From NCBI GenBank assembly GCA_910578365.1, contig CAJTRC010000045.1, forward strand, positions 1 through 20,486: a DNA stretch of 20,486 nt. Reading direction: 5' to 3'. This DNA is from an uncultured Muribaculaceae bacterium. Its GTDB lineage: Bacteria; Bacteroidota; Bacteroidia; Bacteroidales; Muribaculaceae. Positions 1-7,503 of the stretch are shown here, piece by piece. Position 1 is the stretch's first letter, and every line of letters starts with the position of its first letter. Below the pieces are notes generated by a model that saw nothing but the letters and a program-made list of their open reading frames with translations, was not told the origin of the DNA and made no database searches. Made by a program: the position numbers and the translations under genes.

Positions 1-15
1 AATTACCATTCCACT

Positions 16-106
16 CGAAAATCACGGGCGCCTTTTGCTCTTCATTTCAGTCACATAGCTCGCTATGCTCCTTCAATTCAGAGCAAAATTCGCCACGTGA
101 TTTTCG
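16..106. repeat. Long imperfect palindrome (candidate dispersed intergenic repeat)
   Basis: The left half (16-60) is close to the reverse complement of the right half (61-106). Outer arms GAAAATCACG (17-26) and CGTGATTTTC (96-105) match exactly. Inner arms TTTTGCTCT (33-41) and AGAGCAAAA (80-88) match exactly. The centre is CATAGC-TC-GCTATG (54-67). Other positions carry scattered mismatches and a one-base bulge. Similarity may continue outward, since AATT occurs at 1-4 and at 113-116. A foldback this long is far beyond chance. It could be a REP- or MITE-like unit or an RNA hairpin upstream of folC. The folC frame stays open through it to the window edge. Confidence 0.8.
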
Positions 107-144
107 GCCGGGAATTAACATTTATTATTAAACACCCTCTGAGT

Positions 145-1455
145 ATGACCTACAACGAAGCTACAGATTTCCTGTTCAACTCTCTGCCGATGTTTCAGGT
201 GCAGGGCGCCGGGGCCTACAAACCCGGACTTGACACAGTACGCACCCTGGCCAACGCTTTCGGCGACCCTCAGCGCCGTCTGCGCTGCATACATGTAGGA
301 GGCACAAACGGCAAAGGCAGCACAGCCCACACCCTGGCTGCCATATTATCGGCTTCAGGGCTCAGCGTAGGCCTGTTCACCTCGCCTCATCTGGTCGACT
401 TCCGCGAGCGCATCAGGGTTGACGGCAACATGATTAGCGAGGACGAGGTAGTAGACTTTACCGAGCGCTTTCTGGCCAACAGCACACTGCGGGCACTGCA
501 GCCGTCGTTTTTCGAACTCACCACTGTGATGGCTCTTGAGTTCTTCGCCCGGCGCCGCGTCGACATAGCAGTGATTGAAGTTGGCCTCGGCGGACGACTC
601 GACAGCACCAACATAATCACCCCCGACTTGTGTGTAATCACCAACATATCGCTCGACCATACCGCATTGCTCGGCGACACACCCGAGGCAATAGCTGCCG
701 AAAAGGCCGGGATATTCAAGCCCGATGTACCTGTAGTGGTCAGCGAGGCCGAGGGCGCAGTGCGCAGTGTGTTTGAGAAGCATGCCGCAGAAACCGGCAG
801 CCCAATTATGTTTGCTTGCGACAAGCCTCTGTACCTGTCGGCTTCGCAGCAGCACGACCATATACTCTACCGCGCTACCCCATGGGGCGACCTGCGCGGC
901 GAACTGTGCGGCGACTGCCAGAAGCAGAACACCGCCGGAATACTCCTGGCCGTAAAGACACTCATCGACAAAGGCTATCCTATTACCGACCGCGCCGTGG
1001 CCGACGGCATGGCCTGTGTGTGCGAGATGACCGGCCTTAAAGGCCGCTGGATGACTTTGGGCAGCGGGCCGCTGGTGATATGCGACACCGGACACAACAT
1101 AGGCGGGTGGAAATACCTGGCCCCAAGACTACGGCACGAAAGCGAACGCCTCGCAGCTCAGTCTTCGCGGCTGCATATAGTACTGGGCTTTGTCAACGAC
1201 AAGAACATCGACCCTATACTCGACCTGATAAGCGGAATTCCCGCCGAATTCCACTTCGTGGCTCCCGACATACGCCGAGCTCGTTCAGCCGCCGAACTCG
1301 CCGCAGAGGCGGCACGGCACGGCATCATCGGCACCATACACGAATCGGTGGCCGAGGGCTACAAAAAAGCCCTTGCCGAAAGCGGCAAGGGCGATATGGT
1401 TTTCATCGGCGGCAGCACTTTCGTGGTCGCCGAACTGCTTAGCGCATTGCGATAA
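145..1455 (+). CDS. folC: Bifunctional folylpolyglutamate synthase / dihydrofolate synthase
   Basis: This cytosolic Mur-ligase-family enzyme adds glutamate to dihydropteroate and to reduced folates in an ATP-dependent reaction. The 436-residue product has the P-loop GGTNGKGST (about residues 52-60), the SPHL motif (80-83), EVGLGGRLDSTN (145-156), the DHT motif near 171 followed by EKAGI, and DTGHNIGG in the C-terminal ligase domain. Length is normal for the family. The frame is open back to the window edge, with an earlier ATG at 97, but the product from 145 (MTYNEATDFLF) begins where FolC proteins normally begin, and 97 lies inside the palindrome. The 3' end overlaps the convergent ridA by 17 bases. 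I saw no Bacteroidota -7 box just upstream. Confidence 0.95.
   Translation: MTYNEATDFLFNSLPMFQVQGAGAYKPGLDTVRTLANAFGDPQRRLRCIHVGGTNGKGSTAHTLAAILSASGLSVGLFTSPHLVDFRERIRVDGNMISEDEVVDFTERFLANSTLRALQPSFFELTTVMALEFFARRRVDIAVIEVGLGGRLDSTNIITPDLCVITNISLDHTALLGDTPEAIAAEKAGIFKPDVPVVVSEAEGAVRSVFEKHAAETGSPIMFACDKPLYLSASQQHDHILYRATPWGDLRGELCGDCQKQNTAGILLAVKTLIDKGYPITDRAVADGMACVCEMTGLKGRWMTLGSGPLVICDTGHNIGGWKYLAPRLRHESERLAAQSSRLHIVLGFVNDKNIDPILDLISGIPAEFHFVAPDIRRARSAAELAAEAARHGIIGTIHESVAEGYKKALAESGKGDMVFIGGSTFVVAELLSALR
1363..1392 (-). terminator. Intrinsic terminator of ridA, embedded in folC coding sequence
   Basis: Read on the minus strand there is a perfect 9-bp stem GCCCTTGCC/GGCAAGGGC with a 6-nt loop, followed at once by six T (the A run at 1363-1368). 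It lies 46 nt beyond the ridA stop codon. The same bases encode the KKALAESGKG stretch of FolC on the plus strand, where the hairpin has no T tract and should not terminate transcription. Confidence 0.75.
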
Positions 1456-1813
1456 CCTCGATTTCAACAAGCACCTTTTTGGGCAGCTCGCGTACGGCCA
1501 CAGCCGAACGGGCGGGATAAGGAGCCTTGAATGCGTTGCCGTAAACTTCGTTCATGGCAGCGAAGTCGTTCATGTCGGCCAGAAAAACGGTGGTCTTTAC
1601 CACGTTTTCCAGGCTCAGACCTGCTTCGTTGAGAATAGCGGTGACGTTGGCGATAGACTGCTCGGTCTGGGCCTTGATGCCCTCAACTACCTCGCCGTTG
1701 GCGGGATTGATTGGAATCTGACCCGAAGCGTATACGAATGTACCTGTGTCGATAGCCTGGCTGTAGGGGCCGATAGCGCCGGGAGCGGCGGTAGTGCTGA
1801 TTACTTTTTTCAT
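1439..1813 (-). CDS. ridA: RidA family reactive enamine/imine deaminase
   Basis: RidA (YjgF/YER057c/UK114) hydrolyses reactive 2-aminoacrylate and related enamines or imines released by PLP enzymes, protecting PLP-dependent enzymes. The 124-residue product is full length. It has the family signature GPYSQA (15-20), the YASGQIP strand (28-34), the substrate carboxylate-binding Arg in YPARSAVAV (R102), and the acidic residue of VEIEVIA (E118), so it looks catalytically competent. The gene starts 23 nt after the BrkB-type gene stop on the same strand and is probably transcribed with it. Its 3' end overlaps folC, and its likely terminator lies within folC. Confidence 0.95.
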   Translation of the reverse strand: MKKVISTTAAPGAIGPYSQAIDTGTFVYASGQIPINPANGEVVEGIKAQTEQSIANVTAILNEAGLSLENVVKTTVFLADMNDFAAMNEVYGNAFKAPYPARSAVAVRELPKKVLVEIEVIAMR

Positions 1814-1836
1814 TGTCGTTTAAAGTTAATTTATAG

Positions 1837-3258
1837 TTACGCCTTTGTGGCGGAACCGATATTGTTATCTGTTTTTAAAATTAAATCGCGTCTGTTGGCG
1901 TCGCGCTGCTGTGCGTTCAGCGGATTTATCTCTATATCGCGCAACAGCATGTTCTCGGCAGTCTGCTGCATGGCATTGTCGAGTTCCTTGAACACGCCTT
2001 CCACTCCGGGGAAGTTCGCAGCGAAATTCGGTATGAAGTCCTTGCGCCCGAGATTGCGCAGAGATTTGCGCACAAGGCCTACACTTATATCCTCGGTAGG
2101 CATGCCCGGCTGAAAGCCGAACTCCTCTTTCTTTTCGTCAAGCACCACACGGCTGACGATGCCTGCCAGCTCAAGCCGTATCAGAATGTCGCTGATAAGG
2201 CGGGCTGGCAACCCGTAGTCGAGCGTGAACTCGTGCATTGTCACAGGCTTGAGGCCCTTTACAAAACGCCTTACCACCACCGAAGCTACGGCAATGCTCA
2301 CCTTCTCTTTGTAAGCTATTGATATAGCATTGATTTCAGAATTGAACGAGAACTGGAATATGTTCTGCGACGAATAGCATATCACCATTCCGGCCATGGT
2401 CACCACCCAGGCCAGCTGCATCCATATAAGCATAAGGGGCAGGAACGAGAACGAGCCGTATATGGCATTATATTTGGCCACGTACATCTGGCCTGTGACG
2501 AATATCCACTGTAGCAGCCTGAAGCCTATGCCGGCGAACACACCGGCTATGAAGGCATTTTTGAACTTCACCTTTGCATTAGGTATGAGCATGTATGCGG
2601 CAGTGAAGAACAAGAAAGTGAGCAGCCACGACGCGCCGTCGAGTATCATGCTGATAATCGGCGTCATAAAGCTGAAATGGAATATACTGTTGAGTGTGGT
2701 GGAAATCAGCACCGACAGGCCGCCGGAGCAAATCATCAGCACCGGCAATATCAGCAACATTGATGTATAGTCGGTGATTTTGCGCCATATGCTGCGCCCC
2801 TGCTTCACACCCCATATAGTATTGAACACGTCCTCGACATTGCCCAGAAGCGATATAAGAGTCCAGAGCAGGAACACCAGGCCGACGCCAACAAACACGC
2901 CTTCCGATGCCTGGCTCAGGTATGAGTCGACAAAACCCAGACACTGGTGTATGACCTCGTGCTGGGCAGGAAAGTAGCTGTACAGCTCGTCCTGCAGCAG
3001 ATTCTGGAAGCCGAAGCCGCGGCCTATGGCGAACAGCAGTGCAAGAGCCGGCACAATGGCCAGCAGTGTGCGGTAAGTCATGGCACACGCCTGTGTCTGC
3101 AGGTCGCCGTCGAGAAACGAACGCACCGACAGGTTCAGAGTCTTTACCGTGGTAGTACGCCAGCCACGCCCGGTATCGTTCCAGACACCGCCGCTGCAAT
3201 ACTTCCACTGGCGTATGACCCATGCTGTTATATGGTTGAAACGTTCGGCAATTGTCAT
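1837..3258 (-). CDS. YihY/BrkB-family inner membrane protein with C-terminal winged-helix-like extension
   Basis: This polytopic membrane protein belongs to the YihY/virulence factor BrkB family, once misnamed ribonuclease BN; its function is unsettled. The 473 residues include about six hydrophobic segments over roughly residues 50-310. Family-like features are the Q-A-CAMTY-LLAIVPALAL stretch near 56-75 and NAIYGSFSFLPLMLIWMQLAW near 265-285. The last 150 residues are soluble; residues about 330-384 resemble a winged helix (LPARLISDILIRLELAGIV, then charged residues). I chose ATG 3258 over an in-frame TTG at 3291, because that TTG sits inside the TAACTTTG promoter box (3289-3296). It is divergent from the AGCS gene and upstream of ridA. 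Confidence 0.88.
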   Translation of the reverse strand: MTIAERFNHITAWVIRQWKYCSGGVWNDTGRGWRTTTVKTLNLSVRSFLDGDLQTQACAMTYRTLLAIVPALALLFAIGRGFGFQNLLQDELYSYFPAQHEVIHQCLGFVDSYLSQASEGVFVGVGLVFLLWTLISLLGNVEDVFNTIWGVKQGRSIWRKITDYTSMLLILPVLMICSGGLSVLISTTLNSIFHFSFMTPIISMILDGASWLLTFLFFTAAYMLIPNAKVKFKNAFIAGVFAGIGFRLLQWIFVTGQMYVAKYNAIYGSFSFLPLMLIWMQLAWVVTMAGMVICYSSQNIFQFSFNSEINAISIAYKEKVSIAVASVVVRRFVKGLKPVTMHEFTLDYGLPARLISDILIRLELAGIVSRVVLDEKKEEFGFQPGMPTEDISVGLVRKSLRNLGRKDFIPNFAANFPGVEGVFKELDNAMQQTAENMLLRDIEINPLNAQQRDANRRDLILKTDNNIGSATKA

Positions 3259-3288
3259 ATCTGAATATAGTGTATGAAAACGTGCATA

Positions 3289-3296
3289 CAAAGTTA
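3289..3296 (-). promoter_or_regulatory. Bacteroidota -7 promoter box for the BrkB-type gene and ridA
   Basis: On the minus strand TAACTTTG matches the Bacteroidota sigma-ABfr -7 consensus TAnnTTTG. Transcription would start near 3283, giving a leader of about 25 nt before ATG 3258. I see no good -33 TTTG at the usual spacing. Confidence 0.5.
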
Positions 3297-3341
3297 ACTA
3301 AATTTTGCAATCAATGGTTCATTCGGCCCGAAAAAATTATG

Positions 3342-3349
3342 TACCTTTG
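3342..3349 (+). promoter_or_regulatory. Bacteroidota -7 promoter box for the AGCS-lgt operon
   Basis: TACCTTTG matches TAnnTTTG and lies 27 nt before the ATG at 3377, so the leader would be about 20 nt. The -33 region (ATTCGG, 3321-3326) is a weak match. With the minus-strand box at 3289-3296 it makes this spacer a divergent promoter region. Confidence 0.6.
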
Positions 3350-3376
3350 TAAAGAATTCACTGAATAGAATTACTG

Positions 3377-4774
3377 ATGTTTGAAAATTTCGGAAAACAT
3401 ATAGCCGACATCGCCGATGTTGTATGCAGCTATCCGCTGTTTTTTCTTCTCATCGGCGGCGGTCTTTACCTTTTTATAAGTAGTGGCGCGGTGTCGATTC
3501 GCCGTCTTCCGGCATCAATCAGAGAGTTGCGCAGCAAGCAGGGACACGGCCAGCATGGCCAGATTTCGTCTACACAGGCCCTGCTGTCGGTTGTAGCCGC
3601 CACCATAGGTCTGGGCAACATTGCCGGTGTGGCCATAGCGCTGGTCGTAGGCGGTCCGGGCGCCATATTCTGGATGTGGGTGTCGGCCCTTGTGGGCATG
3701 GCCACCAAGTACCACGAAGGCGCTCTGGCCGTGATGTATAAGGGTAAGGACGACCAAGGCAACCCGCGAGGAGGCACCATGCACATAATAGAGCAAGGCC
3801 TCGGACGCAAATGGACTCCTCTGGCCCGCTTCTTTGCCATTGCCGGTATGTTCGGTACTCTGTGTATTATGAACGCCAACCAGCTCACCGAAGCATTCAT
3901 GACTACATTCACTACCCCCGAGAGTGTCGAGGCCAGCAGTTTCCTGAGCGCGGTAGGCTCCGCCGTATCGCTGAGCAACGCCCAGGCCTATCGCCTGCTG
4001 TTCGGTTGTGCGGTAGCCGTAGTAGTATCACTGGTAATATTCGGGGGCATAAAGCGTATAGCCAATGTAGCCAGTGTGCTTGTGCCATTTATGGTAGGCG
4101 TATACTTTCTTATGGTGCTGTACATAATTCTCACCAACCTGCATGCCGTGCCGTCTGTATTCGCCCGCATTTTCTCCGAGGCATTCAACCTGCAGGCCGG
4201 CTTTGGCGCCTTTGCAGGCATAGCTATAATAGGAGCGCGGCGCGCAGCCCTGGTCAATGATGCCGGCATAGGCACAGCCACAATCATGCACGGTTCGTCG
4301 CGCAACAACAACCCTGTACGCGAAGGTCTTGTGGCCATGCTCGGCCCGGCCATCGACTCCGGCCTGGTGTGTACGCTTACCGCGGTGGCCATTCTGCTAT
4401 GCGGCAACATTGATGTAGAAGGAGTAAAAGGCCTTGAGGTAGCCATGCGCGCGTTCGGCAATGCCATCCCCGGAGGCACCTATATGCTCATGTTCATAGT
4501 AATCTGCTTTGCCCTGTCGAGCATGTTCTCGTACAGTTACTACGGCACCAGCTGCGCCACGTACCTTTTCGGCGCGCGCCGTGGCCGCTGGTTCACCTAC
4601 TTCTTTGTTGCCACTTTGGTTATATTCGCCATTGTGCCGCTGGAGGCTGCCGTGGGTATGTGCGACCTCTTTTACGCCCTCATGGCTATTCCGACCATGA
4701 TAAGTGTAATTCTGCTAAGCGGACGTGTCCGCAAGGCCACACGCGATTTTTTTACAAACAGACCTAAGCGTTAA
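3377..4774 (+). CDS. Alanine/glycine:cation symporter (AGCS) family transporter
   Basis: AGCS (DAACS) carriers import small neutral amino acids such as alanine or glycine with Na+ across the inner membrane. The 465-residue product is of normal family length and has roughly ten or eleven hydrophobic segments. Recognisable parts are the early SSTQALLSVVAATIGLGNIAG region (about 63-85), the family signature GGPGAIFWMWVSALVGMATKY (about 92-112), NDAGIGTA near 294-301, and SYSYYGTSCATYLFG near 392-406. Substrate cannot be told from sequence. It is first in an apparent operon with lgt, 17 nt apart. The Na+ gradient it would use could be supplied by the NQR complex encoded further along. Confidence 0.93.
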   Translation: MFENFGKHIADIADVVCSYPLFFLLIGGGLYLFISSGAVSIRRLPASIRELRSKQGHGQHGQISSTQALLSVVAATIGLGNIAGVAIALVVGGPGAIFWMWVSALVGMATKYHEGALAVMYKGKDDQGNPRGGTMHIIEQGLGRKWTPLARFFAIAGMFGTLCIMNANQLTEAFMTTFTTPESVEASSFLSAVGSAVSLSNAQAYRLLFGCAVAVVVSLVIFGGIKRIANVASVLVPFMVGVYFLMVLYIILTNLHAVPSVFARIFSEAFNLQAGFGAFAGIAIIGARRAALVNDAGIGTATIMHGSSRNNNPVREGLVAMLGPAIDSGLVCTLTAVAILLCGNIDVEGVKGLEVAMRAFGNAIPGGTYMLMFIVICFALSSMFSYSYYGTSCATYLFGARRGRWFTYFFVATLVIFAIVPLEAAVGMCDLFYALMAIPTMISVILLSGRVRKATRDFFTNRPKR

Positions 4775-4791
4775 ACCCTAAACGATAAACA

Positions 4792-5637
4792 ATGCTCAGT
4801 TTCATCACATGGGATGCCAATCCCACAATTATCTCATGGCCGGTGACCATACGCTGGTACGGCCTCATGTTTGCCATTGGCTTCTGGATCGGCTTCAACA
4901 TAGTAGCCCGTATGTTCCGCCACGAAGGCGCACCTGAGCGCTGGCTGGGCACACTGCTGCTGTATGTGGGCGTAGGCACTGTTGTAGGAGCCCGCCTTGG
5001 CCACGTGTTCTTCTACGCCTGGGACTACTACTCGCAGCACCCTGTCGAGATACTTTATACCTGGGAAGGCGGTCTGGCCAGCCACGGCGGCGCTATAGGT
5101 GTAATTCTGGCGGTGATTCTGTTCTCTATATTCGTGTCGAAGCGCAGTCCGATGTGGACATTCGACCGGCTCGTGATTGCCATAGCTCTGGTAGGCGGCC
5201 TGATTCGCTTCGGCAACCTTATGAACTCCGAAATATATGGCCACTACACCGATATGCCATGGGGATTTATATTCGTACGCAACGGCGAAACCTTGCCTGC
5301 CCACCCCACTCAGATTTACGAGGCGCTGTGCTACTTTGCACTTTTCGGACTGCTTATGTGGATGTACTGGCGCAAGAACGCACAGGAGCGCCCGGGGCTG
5401 ATTTTCGGCACCTTCCTGGTGGGCATCTTCATGCCGCGCTTCCTTATTGAGTATGTAAAGAACGTACAGGAGCCCTGGGAGGCCGACATGGTGCTGAACA
5501 TGGGTCAGCTGCTGAGCATACCTTTTGTGCTGCTTGGCATTTTCCTTATAGTACGCGCCTACATGCGTCCGAGGCTGGCTCTGACCTTCCCTGAACGCTA
5601 TGCCGATGAAGACGAAAACAAAAGCAATAAGAAATAA
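4792..5637 (+). CDS. lgt: Phosphatidylglycerol:prolipoprotein diacylglyceryl transferase
   Basis: Lgt moves diacylglycerol from phosphatidylglycerol to the lipobox cysteine of prelipoproteins, the first step of lipoprotein maturation in the inner membrane. The 281-residue protein has about seven membrane segments and the family's key motifs: RWYGLMF (21-27), WEGGLASHGG (91-100) with H98, GLIRFGNLMNSEIYG (136-150) with R139 and N142, and HPTQIYEA (171-178). A Lys/Asp-rich tail ends the protein. It follows the AGCS gene closely. Its TAA shares a base with the ATG of the next gene (TAATG), suggesting translational coupling. A lipoprotein likely to be its substrate is encoded at 17953. Confidence 0.96.
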   Translation: MLSFITWDANPTIISWPVTIRWYGLMFAIGFWIGFNIVARMFRHEGAPERWLGTLLLYVGVGTVVGARLGHVFFYAWDYYSQHPVEILYTWEGGLASHGGAIGVILAVILFSIFVSKRSPMWTFDRLVIAIALVGGLIRFGNLMNSEIYGHYTDMPWGFIFVRNGETLPAHPTQIYEALCYFALFGLLMWMYWRKNAQERPGLIFGTFLVGIFMPRFLIEYVKNVQEPWEADMVLNMGQLLSIPFVLLGIFLIVRAYMRPRLALTFPERYADEDENKSNKK

Positions 5638-6266
5638 TGAACCTCGATGAATTTCAGCGGCTTAAAGCCGAAGTATATAGCGCCGAGTCGCGCGAGGAGG
5701 CCCTGAACCTGTCGGGGCTGCTCCTGGCCAAGGTCGACGAGAATCTGCGACAGAAAGTCAACGCCAAGACAGAACGTGCCACAGAGTGCCGCATGTTCGC
5801 TCTCGCCGCATCGATACACTGCGAACTGCTGCAGGCCTGCGGACAGGCTGTTGCGGCTTACTACACTGCAGTGACATCGCTGCTCATGCTCGACATAGTC
5901 GGGCAAGGCAGCGAGGACTCCCGCCTGACCGAAGTATGCGGCCTTACATTCATTGCACTGAGCGCTTTTGGCGAGCTCGCCGCTCAGATGCCGCACGATG
6001 AATTCACCGACGAACATGTGCCGGTGCTTTTCAGCCTCTGGGCATCGCGGCTGTATTACTACTACCAGATCGCCGACAAATCGCAGCAGCCCGAACTGCC
6101 GCACCTGATATGCAACGCACACCGGGTGCTTCAGCAGATGATAGCCGAGGGCATTATTCAGTCGCCTAACGTAATGCTGGGCGAACAGCCTGCAGGCCCG
6201 CAGTCGAGTGCTGTTCTGGCCGATATTCTCGGCCGCAGTCAGGCCCTGTTCAACTTCCGCTTCTAA
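5637..6266 (+). CDS. Unrecognised helical protein coupled to lgt
   Basis: I do not recognise this 209-residue product. It has no signal peptide and no clear membrane segment. It looks soluble and mostly alpha-helical, rich in Ala, Leu and Glu, with helix-loop-helix periodicity resembling TPR-like proteins (for example residues 18-70 and 75-115) but no clear TPR consensus. A YYYY run lies near 139-142 (RLYYYYQIAD). The ATG overlaps the lgt stop codon as TAATG, so translation is probably coupled and stoichiometric with Lgt. Codon use and base composition resemble the neighbours. A role near lipoprotein processing is only a guess from position. Confidence 0.8.
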   Translation: MNLDEFQRLKAEVYSAESREEALNLSGLLLAKVDENLRQKVNAKTERATECRMFALAASIHCELLQACGQAVAAYYTAVTSLLMLDIVGQGSEDSRLTEVCGLTFIALSAFGELAAQMPHDEFTDEHVPVLFSLWASRLYYYYQIADKSQQPELPHLICNAHRVLQQMIAEGIIQSPNVMLGEQPAGPQSSAVLADILGRSQALFNFRF

Positions 6267-6281
6267 GGTTCTATTTCAGAG

Positions 6282-6298
6282 GTGTCCGAATCGGGCAC
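6282..6298. other. Small hairpin between convergent genes
   Basis: GTGTCCG-AAT-CGGGCAC can form a 7-bp stem with one G-T pair, lying between the 3' ends of the lgt operon and the Usp gene. Neither strand has a T run after it, so it is a poor intrinsic terminator. It is the only hairpin I see in the 39-nt spacer. Confidence 0.3.
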
Positions 6299-6305
6299 AT
6301 GCCGA

Positions 6306-7415
6306 TCAGACCGGTATCACCAGCATAGGAATATCGGCGTGGAAAAGCAGTCTGTGGGCCAGGCCCGGATTGAACACCCGGCTGAGCAGATTCTTCTTTT
6401 TGTTCGGAACCACAATAAGGTCGAAGGAGTTCTGCAGCTGCAGACGGTCGAAATCAACCATAGCATCGGTTGCGGCTATATCTTCGGCTTTGAATTCCGA
6501 AGCCGGATAGCTGTTGCGGAAATAAGTCACAAGCGATTCGGGAGTGTCGACCTTGGCACGCTCGAGCAGTCTGCGCTTGCCTGGAATGTTTACCACCGAA
6601 GCTTTTGCACACATGCCCGGGAACACGCGGTAGAAACTGTCCATAGCGAGAATGTCTTCCTGATCGAGATTGGCGAAGAACAGCATTTTCATATTGCTGT
6701 CGGACTGCCGCAGTTCGGCTCCCTCGGGTATTACCAGAACCGAGAACCTGCATCCGTCGAGTACCTGAGCGCAGACACTGCCTACCATCTCGCGCTCCTT
6801 CTTCTCGAAACTGCGGGTGCCCATAACTACCAGCAGTGGAGGATTGCTGCGCACATACTGGATAATGGCATCTTCGGGCACTCCCTCGCGGATTTCGGTG
6901 TTGATTTTCACGGCAGCGAGTTCACCGCTACGCATTAGGTCTTTGAGCGCCTTTATAAAGCGCTGCATGTGTGCCGAGGCGTCTTCCTCGATTTTGCGGC
7001 GCGAATCGGCATCGGTCAGTTCGTATGTAAGCGAATCGGTAAGCTGCATTTTACCGGCCACTACGGGGTCGATATAAGTATGCAGCAGGCGGAGGTCACT
7101 GCCATGGAGAGCGGCCAGGCTTACCGCCACTCGGGCGGCATTGAACGAATGCGCACTGAAGTCAATAGGTACCAGAATCTCACGCACATCGCTGTTGCCC
7201 GGGCTTTCGTCTTCCGGAAATACATCGGGGTTCTCGATTATGCGCAGCGCCAGCGGCAGGTTGTGCTCATGGATACGCACACGCACACCTGATGATACCA
7301 CCGGCGACTCAAGGTTAACGTTTTGCAACACCACCTCTATGCCTTCGCGCTCAAGTTTGTGGCGCAGCCGGCATGCATGGTCGTAAGTATGTATGGCTAC
7401 TGTAATCAGACGCAT
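6306..7415 (-). CDS. Three-part universal stress protein (DUF2007-like domain plus two Usp domains)
   Basis: The 369-residue protein is probably cytosolic. Residues 1-63 resemble the DUF2007 'putative signal-transducing' fold (ITVAIHTYDHACRLRHKLEREGI, then paired strands). Residues about 77-222 form a Usp domain opening with REILVPIDFSAHS. Its nucleotide-binding loop GTRS-x9-GS (199-213) fits the Usp pattern G-x2-G-x9-G(S/T), with Ser202 replacing the second Gly. Residues about 232-369 form a second Usp-like domain (KMLFFANLDQED to IPMLVIPV) that lacks the glycine loop and is unlikely to bind ATP the same way. Usp proteins respond to stress or nucleotide level; no specific role can be assigned. 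It is convergent with the lgt operon. Confidence 0.88.
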   Translation of the reverse strand: MRLITVAIHTYDHACRLRHKLEREGIEVVLQNVNLESPVVSSGVRVRIHEHNLPLALRIIENPDVFPEDESPGNSDVREILVPIDFSAHSFNAARVAVSLAALHGSDLRLLHTYIDPVVAGKMQLTDSLTYELTDADSRRKIEEDASAHMQRFIKALKDLMRSGELAAVKINTEIREGVPEDAIIQYVRSNPPLLVVMGTRSFEKKEREMVGSVCAQVLDGCRFSVLVIPEGAELRQSDSNMKMLFFANLDQEDILAMDSFYRVFPGMCAKASVVNIPGKRRLLERAKVDTPESLVTYFRNSYPASEFKAEDIAATDAMVDFDRLQLQNSFDLIVVPNKKKNLLSRVFNPGLAHRLLFHADIPMLVIPV

Positions 7416-7437
7416 TGTGCAATAGGGTTAAAATGTA

Positions 7438-7471
7438 CAGGGCGTTGAAAATGACTTTTTTCAACACCCTG
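7438..7471 (-). terminator. Terminator-like hairpin between the HTH gene and the Usp gene
   Basis: On the minus strand CAGGG-T-GTTGAAAA pairs with TTTTCAAC-G-CCCTG, a 13-bp stem with one mismatch and a short loop. It lies 32 nt after the HTH gene stop. The downstream run is imperfect (TACATTTT), so termination could be partial and may allow read-through into the Usp gene. Confidence 0.5.
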
Positions 7472-7503
7472 CACCAAATTTCGTTTTGTTTATTTCAGCT
7501 TGT

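Noticed and set aside
131..144. The 14-base string AACACCCTCTGAGT, just before folC, also occurs on the minus strand near the intron's 3' exon (about 20320-20335)
   Set aside because: About one 14-base match is expected by chance when all positions of both strands in a 20-kb window are compared. Group II introns also do not require long 3' exon matches.
355..1095. A 246-codon minus-strand open frame
   Set aside because: It is antisense to the well-supported folC coding region and shows no family features.
3259..3291. TTG start extending the BrkB-type protein by 11 residues
   Set aside because: The TTG is part of the TAACTTTG promoter box, upstream of the predicted transcription start. ATG 3258 is used instead.
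6280..6294. AGGTGTCCGAATCGG here and AGGTGTCCGATTCGG near 18725 in the ompA leader
   Set aside because: One-mismatch 15-base matches are expected a few times by chance in this window, and the contexts are unrelated.
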